NCBI GenBank assembly: GCA_002292925.1
Contig: DBCF01000059.1
Span: forward strand, 1 to 5,146
Reading direction: 5' to 3'
Source of the DNA: Roseiflexaceae bacterium UBA965
GTDB lineage: Bacteria > Chloroflexota > Chloroflexia > Chloroflexales > Roseiflexaceae
DNA: 5,146 nucleotides
The notes below the pieces were generated by a model. The model was not told the origin of the DNA. It saw only the letters and a list, made by a program, of their open reading frames with translations, and did no database searches. A program made the translations under genes and the position numbers. How positions within the stretch are numbered: position 1 is the stretch's first letter; every line of letters begins with the position of its first letter. Shown piece by piece: positions 1-5,146 of this stretch.

Positions 1-16
1 TTCAAATTTGTTTGAA
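1..16. repeat. AT-rich inverted repeat at the window edge
   Basis: TTCAAA (1-6) and TTTGAA (11-16) form a perfect 6-bp inverted repeat around TTTG, followed by a run of six T at 20-25. It may be a weak terminator of a gene to the left, or an operator. The left flank lies outside the window, so the arm length cannot be judged. The stem has only one G-C pair, which argues against a strong terminator. Confidence 0.3.
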
Positions 17-265
17 CTATTTTTTCCATAATTATCCGCATACCCCCACGCTCCGTGTGCCACGCCTCGCCAACCGGCATGGAGTGCGCTATACGAAGGA
101 GGAAGCATGAAGTCGGGCGTGTGAAGTGCATACGTAGGAGGAAGTATCAAGTGAAATGGTGGTATGCATTTTTAAGGACAAGCCTCGAACCTGCGATTGC
201 TGGCGGAGCTACGATTCGTGGGTATACGCCGTAGATTAATTGCTTCTATTATGATATTATATGTG
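17..265. other. Non-coding leader region upstream of the operon
   Basis: I see no credible reading frame here on either strand. The stretch contains a degenerate direct repeat (91-113 and 130-152). It also has a 7-bp inverted pair, TGCATAC (127-133) and GTATGCA (162-168), the latter followed by a T run. Near the right end is an AT-rich promoter-like segment. Purine-rich AGGAGGAAG strings resemble ribosome binding sites, but no sustained open frame follows them. The region looks like intergenic repeat debris followed by the operon promoter. Confidence 0.6.
91..152. repeat. Degenerate 23-base direct repeat, two copies
   Basis: Copy one (91-113) and copy two (130-152) both start ATACG, share an identical AGGAGGAAG core and end AAGT. 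They differ at three of 23 positions and are spaced 39 bases apart. The flanks are loosely similar too (GTGC before each). This could be a decayed minisatellite-like intergenic repeat. Regulatory function cannot be inferred from two copies. Confidence 0.5.
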
Positions 266-281
266 TGGAAAGCGCTTACCA
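250..281 (+). promoter_or_regulatory. Operon promoter -10 region with LacI-family-type operator
   Basis: TGGAAAGCGCTTACCA (266-281) is a 16-base palindrome with one mismatched pair (269/278) centred on a CG step. This is the form expected of LacI/GalR-family operators, including cre-like sites. Just upstream are two overlapping -10-like hexamers, TATGAT (250-255) and TATTAT (255-260). The second would place transcription start near 267, so a bound repressor would cover the start point. No convincing -35 box is visible: TAGATT at 232-237 has the right spacing but matches poorly. The site lies 45 bases before the first start codon. The operator call is firm as a pattern; the regulator and effector are unknown. 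Confidence 0.65.
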
Positions 282-313
282 AGTAAATAAGATCAACAAC
301 CGAATGAATCACT

Positions 314-320
314 AAAGGAG
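314..320 (+). promoter_or_regulatory. Ribosome binding site of the oxidoreductase gene
   Basis: AAAGGAG lies six bases before the ATG at 327, an ideal spacing. A nearer ATG at 322 is in another frame, is only one base from the site and stops within a few codons. This fixes 327 as the start. Confidence 0.85.
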
Positions 321-326
321 CATGCA

Positions 327-1478
327 ATGGCGCAACAACGTATCGGCATCATCATGAACGGGGTCACGGGACGCATGGGGACCAATCAACACCTCGCGCG
401 TTCGATTGTGGCCATCCGCAAGCAAGGGGGCATCGCACTTCCCAACGGCGACATGCTCTACCCCGACCCAATTTTGGTGGGTCGGAATGCCCAAAAACTG
501 CAAGCCTTGGCCCAAACCTACCAAATCGAGCGCTGGAGCACTGATTTGGAGGCCTGTCTGGCCAACCCAGACGACACCATTTACTTCGACGCCCAAACCA
601 CGTCGCACCGTGCCGATTGTCTGCGCCAAGCAATTGCTGCTGGCAAGCACATTTATTGTGAAAAACCAGTAGCCGACAATTTGGCCATCACCTTGGAAAT
701 TGCTCGTTTAGCTGAAGCCGCCGGCATCAAACATGGCGTCGTCCAAGACAAACTCTTTTTGCCGGGGTTGCTCAAACTCAAACGCCTCATCGACGGCGGC
801 TTTTTTGGCCGCATTTTGTCGGTACGTGGTGAATTCGGCTACTGGGTATTTGAAGGCGATTGGCAACCGGCGCAACGACCGTCGTGGAATTACCGGGCCG
901 AAGATGGTGGTGGCATCATCATCGACATGCTCTGCCATTGGCGCTATGTGCTCGACAATTTGTTTGGGGCAGTGCAATCAGTACAATGTATCGGTGCCAC
1001 CCACATCCCCCAGCGTGTCGACGAACAAGGGCAGCCCTACGCCGCTACCGCCGACGACGCAGCCTACGCCACCTTTGAATTGGCCAATGGCGTCATCGCC
1101 CAAATCAATTCGTCGTGGTGTACCCGCGTCTACCGCGATGAATTAGTCGTCTTTCAGGTAGATGGCACAGAAGGCAGCGCCGTGGCCGGCTTGCGTGACT
1201 GCAAAGTGCAACACCGCAGTATCACCCCCAAACCAGTCTGGAGCCCCGATACCCCCAACGCGATTCCGTTTCGTTCGAGCTGGCAAGACGTCCCAGACAA
1301 CATGGTGTACGACAACGGTTTCAAAGTGCAGTGGGAACTATTCCTCAAGCATGTGGCCATCGACACCCCCTTCCGCTGGACGCTCCGCGAAGGGGCCAAG
1401 GGTGTGCAGTTGGCCGAATTAGGCATCCAATCGTGGCAAGAGCGGCGCTGGCTCGACGTCCCTGAATTGCCGTTATAA
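327..1478 (+). CDS. Gfo/Idh/MocA-family oxidoreductase (sugar/polyol dehydrogenase-like)
   Basis: This is a predicted soluble cytoplasmic NAD(P)-dependent dehydrogenase of 383 residues, within the usual family length. The N-terminal Rossmann fold shows the glycine-rich stretch NGVTGRMG (11-18). A long loop follows before the second strand, which ends in VGRN (51-54). The family signature CEKP is at 111-114, with K113 the likely catalytic lysine. GGG (194-196) leads to D200 and H204, matching the family's GGG..D...H active-site pattern. The C-terminal alpha/beta domain runs from about 145 to 370. Enzymes of this family oxidise or reduce a hydroxyl or keto group of sugars, inositols and related polyols; the substrate here cannot be read from sequence. 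Arg53 after the second strand might favour NADPH, but this is weak. It is the first gene of a three-gene operon with an aldolase-like and an isomerase-like partner. It has a strong Shine-Dalgarno and a LacI-type operator upstream. Confidence 0.92.
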   Translation: MAQQRIGIIMNGVTGRMGTNQHLARSIVAIRKQGGIALPNGDMLYPDPILVGRNAQKLQALAQTYQIERWSTDLEACLANPDDTIYFDAQTTSHRADCLRQAIAAGKHIYCEKPVADNLAITLEIARLAEAAGIKHGVVQDKLFLPGLLKLKRLIDGGFFGRILSVRGEFGYWVFEGDWQPAQRPSWNYRAEDGGGIIIDMLCHWRYVLDNLFGAVQSVQCIGATHIPQRVDEQGQPYAATADDAAYATFELANGVIAQINSSWCTRVYRDELVVFQVDGTEGSAVAGLRDCKVQHRSITPKPVWSPDTPNAIPFRSSWQDVPDNMVYDNGFKVQWELFLKHVAIDTPFRWTLREGAKGVQLAELGIQSWQERRWLDVPELPL

Positions 1479-1510
1479 GCGCTGGCATTTTTGTACAGAG
1501 AGAATTACTT

Positions 1511-2674
1511 ATGCCAACCACACTCATATTGCCCCATGCCGATCGCACACTAGCGCCCTATACGCTGAACAGTGCGCCCCACTACACCACCGCGCCGGGA
1601 GCGTTTCAACAACGAGTTGCCTTTGCAGCGGTGCATGTGGTACAAGATCATTTGGCAGACACCACCCCCAATTCGCCCCCCCACCTCGATTGGGAAGCCA
1701 CCATCAACTACCGCCACTACCTGTGGTCACTGGGCTTTAGTGTGGCAGAAGCAATGGACACGGCGCAACGGGGGATGGGGCTCGATTGGCCAACGGCCCA
1801 AGAACTCATCACCCGCTCGATTACTGCCGCCCGCAGTTGTGGCGGTACCGTAGCCTGTGGCGCCGGGACTGACCATTTGGCGGTGCGGCCAGGATTGACC
1901 CTGGCAGATGTCAAACAGGCCTATAGCGAGCAAGTCAGTTTTGTTGAGGGGCAGGGTGGCCAAATCATTTTGATGGCCAGTCGGGCGTTGGCAGCCACTG
2001 CCAAGAGCCCCGATGACTATGCCGAGGTCTATGCCGATATTTTGGGGCAAGTCAGCCGCCCGGTGATTATCCATTGGTTGGGCGACATGTTTGACCCAGC
2101 GTTGGCAGGGTATTGGGGTTCACGTGATCTCGATGTGGCGATGGATAACTGTCTGGCTGTTATCAACGCTCATGCCGCCAAAATCGACGGCATTAAGATT
2201 TCGTTGCTCGATGCCAATCGTGAAATATCGATGCGCCGGCGCTTACCTGCCCATGTCAAAATGTACACCGGCGACGATTTTAATTTCGCCGAATTAATTC
2301 GGGGTGATGACCACGGCTATAGCCATGCCTTGTTGGGGATTTTTGACGCAATTGCACCGGTGGCGTCGGCGGCCCTGTATGCCCTCGACAACGGCAACGA
2401 AGCACAATATCGCGCCTTACTCGAGCCGACGGTGCCCTTGTCACGGCATATTTTCCAGCGCCCGACGTTTTATTACAAAACAGGGGTAGTGTTTTTGGCG
2501 TATCTCAACGGGCATCAACGCCACTTCCGCATGCTGGGTGGCCAAGAAAGTGCCCGGTCGATTGTGCACCTCGCCGAATTATTCCGGCTCGCCGATCAGG
2601 CGGGGGTGTTTGCTGACCCAGAATCGGCGGCGGCGCGGATGCGCCCGGTGCTCCAACTCGCCGGCATTGAATAA
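1511..2674 (+). CDS. DUF993 protein, dihydrodipicolinate synthase/aldolase superfamily
   Basis: This 387-residue protein is longer than ordinary dihydrodipicolinate synthases (about 290-300). I recognise it as the DUF993 group of that TIM-barrel superfamily. DGIKISLLDANRE (226-238) aligns with the superfamily GIKE motif, making K229 the candidate Schiff-base lysine. GDD (254-256) follows at the place of the conserved S/T-GDD strand. The strand that normally ends in the catalytic tyrosine (YN) reads RPVIIHWLGD (183-192), so His188 appears to replace the tyrosine. About 70 N-terminal residues precede the barrel. Family knowledge suggests a class I aldolase/lyase or dehydratase acting on a keto-sugar or 2-oxo acid; the real reaction is unknown. 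A true lysine-biosynthesis role is unlikely given the operon partners. The gene begins 32 bases after the oxidoreductase, behind a weak GAGAGA site (1498-1503), so translation may depend on its neighbour. Confidence 0.88.
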   Translation: MPTTLILPHADRTLAPYTLNSAPHYTTAPGAFQQRVAFAAVHVVQDHLADTTPNSPPHLDWEATINYRHYLWSLGFSVAEAMDTAQRGMGLDWPTAQELITRSITAARSCGGTVACGAGTDHLAVRPGLTLADVKQAYSEQVSFVEGQGGQIILMASRALAATAKSPDDYAEVYADILGQVSRPVIIHWLGDMFDPALAGYWGSRDLDVAMDNCLAVINAHAAKIDGIKISLLDANREISMRRRLPAHVKMYTGDDFNFAELIRGDDHGYSHALLGIFDAIAPVASAALYALDNGNEAQYRALLEPTVPLSRHIFQRPTFYYKTGVVFLAYLNGHQRHFRMLGGQESARSIVHLAELFRLADQAGVFADPESAAARMRPVLQLAGIE

Positions 2675-2680
2675 CCCGTA

Positions 2681-2686
2681 AAGGAG
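2681..2686 (+). promoter_or_regulatory. Ribosome binding site before tandem ATG codons
   Basis: AAGGAG is followed by ATG at 2689 (two-base gap) and an in-frame ATG at 2692 (five-base gap). The second spacing is more usual, so initiation may be mainly at 2692. The protein would then lose only its first methionine. Confidence 0.7.
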
Positions 2687-2688
2687 CG

Positions 2689-3513
2689 ATGATGGAATCA
2701 CTTAGCGACTACCGGCGCCTTAGTCTCAATCAAGCCACCACCCAATCCTGGAGCCTCCAAGAAGCCATTGATGGCTGTGCCCGGGCGGGGATTCCCAATA
2801 TTGGTATTTGGCGTGACAAACTGGCTGCCGCTGGGCTAGACAATGCGGTGCGGATGGTGCGCGATGCGGGCATCCACGTGTCGGGGCTGTGCCGAGGCGG
2901 GATGTTCCCCGCGGCCACCGCCAGCGAACGGGCCGCCCGCATCGACGACAACCGCCGTGCCATCGAAGAAGCCGCCGCCCTCAACGCCGATGTGCTGGTG
3001 CTGGTGTGTGGACCTGCGCCAGATCGAGACATTGGGGCGGCGCGCACGATGGTGGCCGAGGCCATCGAGACGCTCATCCCCTATGCCCGCGAATGTGGCG
3101 TGCGTCTCGGCATCGAACCCCTGCACCCGATGTATGCGGCCGAGCGCTCGGTGATTACTACGCTGTCGGAAGCACTCGACCTCGTCGAGCACTTTGCCAC
3201 GCCCCAGGTAGGGGTGGTGATTGACACCTTCCATGTCTGGTGGGATCCCTACGTGTTTACCCAAATTGCCCGCGCCAACGGGCATATTTTGGCATATCAC
3301 GTCTGTGACTGGCTGGCGCCGATGCCCCACATGTTGCTGGGCCGGGGCATGATGGGCGATGGCAAAATCGACTTCCGGCCAATCCGGGCGGCAGTCGAAG
3401 CGGCTGGGTATACTGGCGCCATCGAAGTCGAGATTTTCAACCAAGCTATTTGGGACACTCCCGGGGATGCGGTCCTGGCGCAAATGGGCGAACGGTTTTT
3501 GCAGGTCGTCTAA
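2689..3513 (+). CDS. Sugar phosphate isomerase/epimerase family TIM barrel (xylose isomerase-like)
   Basis: This is a 274-residue soluble protein of normal length for the AP-endonuclease-2/xylose-isomerase-like TIM-barrel family, which includes inosose dehydratases, hydroxypyruvate isomerase and ketose 3-epimerases. The expected divalent-metal ligands are visible: E143 in GIEPLHP (141-147), D179 in VIDTFH (177-182), H204 in YHVCDW (203-208) and E248 in IEVEIFN (245-251). Strand LVLVCG (103-108) and the GRGMMGDGKIDF segment (218-229) are also typical. It probably isomerises, epimerises or dehydrates the keto-sugar made by the upstream oxidoreductase; which of these cannot be decided from sequence. 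Its start lies 14 bases after the DUF993 stop, and it is the last gene before a strong terminator. ATG 2692 is an equally possible start. Confidence 0.9.
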   Translation: MMESLSDYRRLSLNQATTQSWSLQEAIDGCARAGIPNIGIWRDKLAAAGLDNAVRMVRDAGIHVSGLCRGGMFPAATASERAARIDDNRRAIEEAAALNADVLVLVCGPAPDRDIGAARTMVAEAIETLIPYARECGVRLGIEPLHPMYAAERSVITTLSEALDLVEHFATPQVGVVIDTFHVWWDPYVFTQIARANGHILAYHVCDWLAPMPHMLLGRGMMGDGKIDFRPIRAAVEAAGYTGAIEVEIFNQAIWDTPGDAVLAQMGERFLQVV

Positions 3514-3514
3514 C

Positions 3515-3566
3515 AAAAAAGGCACCCGCTTTCTGCGTCATCAAGCGCAGAAAGCGGGTGTTTTTT
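3515..3566. terminator. Bidirectional intrinsic terminator between convergent genes
   Basis: A perfect 15-bp stem, CACCCGCTTTCTGCG (3523-3537) pairing with 3546-3560, closes an eight-base loop. It is followed on the plus strand by six T (3561-3566). It is preceded by six A (3515-3520), which become the U tract for the leftward transcript. It begins four bases after the last operon codon and ends six bases before the end of the leftward gene, so it can stop both transcripts. Confidence 0.95.
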
Positions 3567-3572
3567 AGTACC

Positions 3573-4973
3573 TTAAATGCAGGCTTGAATGGTGGCTTCA
3601 AAGCGTTCGAGCGCTTCATCGGCTTCTGATTTGGTGAGCACGAGTGGCGGACAAAAACGAATGGTGGAATAGCCACAGGTCAAAATGAGCATGCCGCGCT
3701 TGAAGGCTTCTTCCATGATTTCGTCGGCGAGTTGTTTGGCCGGCTCGCGGGTTTCTTTGTTGAGCACAAAGTCGACCCCCAGCATCAAACCACGACCACG
3801 CACATCACCAATGATGTCGTAGCGGGCTTGGAGCTGATGCAAGCCGTTTTTGAGGTGGGCACCAACCTCGGCAGCGTTTTGCATGATGCCACCGTTGACC
3901 AAATCGAGCACGGCGTTGGCTGCGGCACAGGCGACGGCATTGCCGGCATAGGTGCTGCCGTGGGCGCCCGGCAACCAGCGATCCATCAAGGCTTTGCGGG
4001 CGATGATACCACCGATGGGCATCCCAGCGCCGAGGCCTTTGGCGGTCACAAGGATGTCGGGGGTACAGCCGTGGGCGCTGGCCATTTTGCAGTGGGCACA
4101 GGCACCATTGCCGACGGCAGATGATTCGTGTTGGTGGGCCCACATTTTGCCGGTACGGCCTACGCCGCTCTGGACCTCGTCATAAATCAACAAAATACCG
4201 TAGCGGTCACAGATTTGGCGCAACCCACAGAGGAACCCAGGGGCGGGCACGATGTAGCCACCTTCGCCTTGAATGGGCTCGACCACAATGGCGGCCATGT
4301 CGCTGGGGTGGATGACGGTAGAGAAAAGAGTTTTTTCGATGTAGTCGAGGGCAGCCTGCGTGACGTGCTCAGGGGCAATCCCAAAAGGCGTGCGGTAGGG
4401 GTTGGCATAAAAGGCATGAAACGTACCGGGCACAAGTGGCATGTGGCCACGGCGTTGGGTTGATTTGGAGGCAGTCAATGACATGGCGCCGTATGAGCGA
4501 CCATGGAAGGCACCAAGGAACGAAATAATCCCTTGGCGGCCGGTGGCGTGGCGGGCCAACTTGATGGCGGCTTCGATGGCTTCGGTACCCGAGTTACTCA
4601 AAAAGACTTGCCATTCATCGGGGCCAGGCATGGTAGCGGCCAGTTTTTCGGCGACATTGACCATCTGTTCATTGACAAAATCAGTGCCGGCCATATGGAC
4701 GAATTTGTCGATTTGGGCGTGCATAGCTTGGCGCACTGCCGGATGGGAGTGTCCAGTAGAAATGACAGCGATACCGGCGGCCATGTCTAAATATCTATTG
4801 CCGTCCACATCCCAGACTTCACTACCCAACCCTTTTTCCATGGCAAATGGATAGACGCGACCCATGGTGGCGGCCAACACGGCGGCGTCACGGGCCACCA
4901 ATGAGCTACCGCGCGTGCCTGGCACAGACAAGCGCTGCGAACCCCGAAGCGCCACGTTAATTTCTTTGGTCAT
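3573..4973 (-). CDS. Class III PLP aminotransferase (acetylornithine/4-aminobutyrate type) with Cys/His insert
   Basis: This 466-residue fold-type I PLP enzyme has all the main landmarks. These are SNSGTEA (126-132, phosphate binding), FHGRSYGA (156-163), VEPIQGEGGY (231-240), YDEVQSG (264-270) with D265 for the pyridine nitrogen, K312 in TAKGLGAG as the Schiff-base lysine, and GSTYAGN (339-345). R439 near the C-terminus may bind a substrate carboxylate. The N-terminal pattern (PGT..., VWDVDGNRYLDMAAGIAV at 53-70) fits the acetylornithine-aminotransferase-family group. That group contains 4-aminobutyrate transaminases and also amino-acid racemases/2-epimerases, so substrate and even reaction type are open. 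Oddity: residues 280-304 replace about seven residues usual in relatives with 25, including C292, C295, C303 and H280, H282, H294, H301. The frame is intact. The start has a GAGAGGG site five bases upstream (4979-4985). It is convergent to the sugar operon and probably independent of it. Confidence 0.93.
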   Translation of the reverse strand: MTKEINVALRGSQRLSVPGTRGSSLVARDAAVLAATMGRVYPFAMEKGLGSEVWDVDGNRYLDMAAGIAVISTGHSHPAVRQAMHAQIDKFVHMAGTDFVNEQMVNVAEKLAATMPGPDEWQVFLSNSGTEAIEAAIKLARHATGRQGIISFLGAFHGRSYGAMSLTASKSTQRRGHMPLVPGTFHAFYANPYRTPFGIAPEHVTQAALDYIEKTLFSTVIHPSDMAAIVVEPIQGEGGYIVPAPGFLCGLRQICDRYGILLIYDEVQSGVGRTGKMWAHQHESSAVGNGACAHCKMASAHGCTPDILVTAKGLGAGMPIGGIIARKALMDRWLPGAHGSTYAGNAVACAAANAVLDLVNGGIMQNAAEVGAHLKNGLHQLQARYDIIGDVRGRGLMLGVDFVLNKETREPAKQLADEIMEEAFKRGMLILTCGYSTIRFCPPLVLTKSEADEALERFEATIQACI

Positions 4974-5010
4974 GCCAACCCTCTCGTTTTATGTGTGATT
5001 TTCACTCTCT

Positions 5011-5040
5011 ATTGTGACGGGTATTACCGGGTTTCGTCAA
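5011..5040 (-). promoter_or_regulatory. Sigma-70-type promoter of the aminotransferase gene
   Basis: On the minus strand, TTGACG (plus coordinates 5035-5040, five of six matches to the -35 consensus) is followed after 18 bases by CACAAT (5011-5016, four of six to the -10). Transcription would start near 5004, giving a leader of about 30 bases. The spacer holds a small perfect palindrome, GGTATTACC (5020-5028), and the start region holds GTGATTTTCAC (4995-5005). Either might be an operator half, but both are short. Confidence 0.55.
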
Positions 5041-5082
5041 GTGTTGATTTTTTTAGATGGTCTAGGGTTGTCATTTGTCTCG

Positions 5083-5107
5083 CACAGAGGACGCGGAGAC
5101 GCAGAGA
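5083..5107. repeat. Short purine-rich tandem repeat (CRCAGAGA type)
   Basis: Three imperfect units sit end to end: CACAGAGGA (5083-5091), CGCGGAGA (5092-5099) and CGCAGAGA (5100-5107). They are followed by a T-rich stretch. Similar ACAGAGG/CGCAGAG strings are known to me as dispersed intergenic elements in several environmental bacterial genomes. Only this single array is seen here. Confidence 0.5.
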
Positions 5108-5146
5108 TGTTTTTTGGTTGGAGTGCGCCGATGAATGCCGACCAAT

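Noticed and set aside
127..175. Inverted repeat TGCATAC/GTATGCA plus T run as a terminator
   Set aside because: The stem has only seven pairs with a loop of 28 bases and three G-C pairs, too weak to call.
175..200. GGTTCGAGGC on the minus strand, resembling a tRNA T-loop
   Set aside because: The flanking bases do not form a T-arm stem and no acceptor, anticodon or D arm can be folded around it.
1474..1487. Second operator-like sequence TATAAGCGCTGGCA at the end of the oxidoreductase gene
   Set aside because: It shares only the TAAGCGCT half with the upstream palindrome and the other half does not match. It is probably chance at a stop codon.
1511..2674. Annotation of the DUF993 gene as dapA (lysine biosynthesis)
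   Set aside because: The protein is about 90 residues too long, lacks the catalytic tyrosine motif and sits in a sugar-type operon.
2836..3525. Long antisense open frame (229 codons) opposite the isomerase gene
   Set aside because: It overlaps a gene with clear family motifs and runs into the terminator. It has no recognisable domain or ribosome binding site and reflects the skewed codon positions of the real gene.
3732..4124. Plus-strand open frame within the aminotransferase gene
   Set aside because: It is a shadow of the strongly supported minus-strand coding sequence, with no start signal or domain.
5131..5146. Possible start of a rightward gene: ATG at 5131 with GGAG seven bases upstream
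   Set aside because: Only five codons are inside the window, and a repeat array lies just upstream. There is too little sequence to support a gene.

Overview
The window holds four complete protein genes in two convergent transcription units. The first is a rightward three-gene operon (327-3513). The second is a single leftward gene (3573-4973). A strong bidirectional terminator separates them. Base composition is moderately GC-rich, with frequent CAA, TTG and GAA codons. Together with a Gfo/Idh/MocA-DUF993-TIM-barrel gene set, this suggests a free-living heterotroph, perhaps of the Chloroflexota or an actinobacterium. I favour Chloroflexota, but this is a weak inference from style and gene content. 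No rRNA or tRNA gene is present to settle it.

Region by region: 1-310 is non-coding. It carries an AT-rich inverted repeat at the left edge, a degenerate 23-base direct repeat, and a promoter region with a near-perfect LacI-family-type palindrome about 45 bases before the first start codon. The operon encodes a Gfo/Idh/MocA oxidoreductase, a DUF993 protein of the dihydrodipicolinate-synthase superfamily that keeps a candidate Schiff-base lysine, and a xylose-isomerase-like TIM-barrel isomerase/epimerase. The gaps of 32 and 14 bases support co-transcription. The leftward gene encodes a class III PLP aminotransferase of the acetylornithine/4-aminobutyrate group, with its own promoter. The right edge (4974-5146) holds that promoter and a short purine-rich repeat.

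Working model (inference): a sugar or polyol is oxidised by the dehydrogenase, rearranged by the isomerase and cleaved or condensed by the DUF993 aldolase-like enzyme. A LacI-type repressor encoded elsewhere would control the operon. No transporter, kinase or regulator gene is in the window and the substrate is unknown. The aminotransferase is probably functionally separate. Its most unusual trait is an in-frame Cys/His-rich insertion of about 18 residues between the two PLP-binding landmarks.
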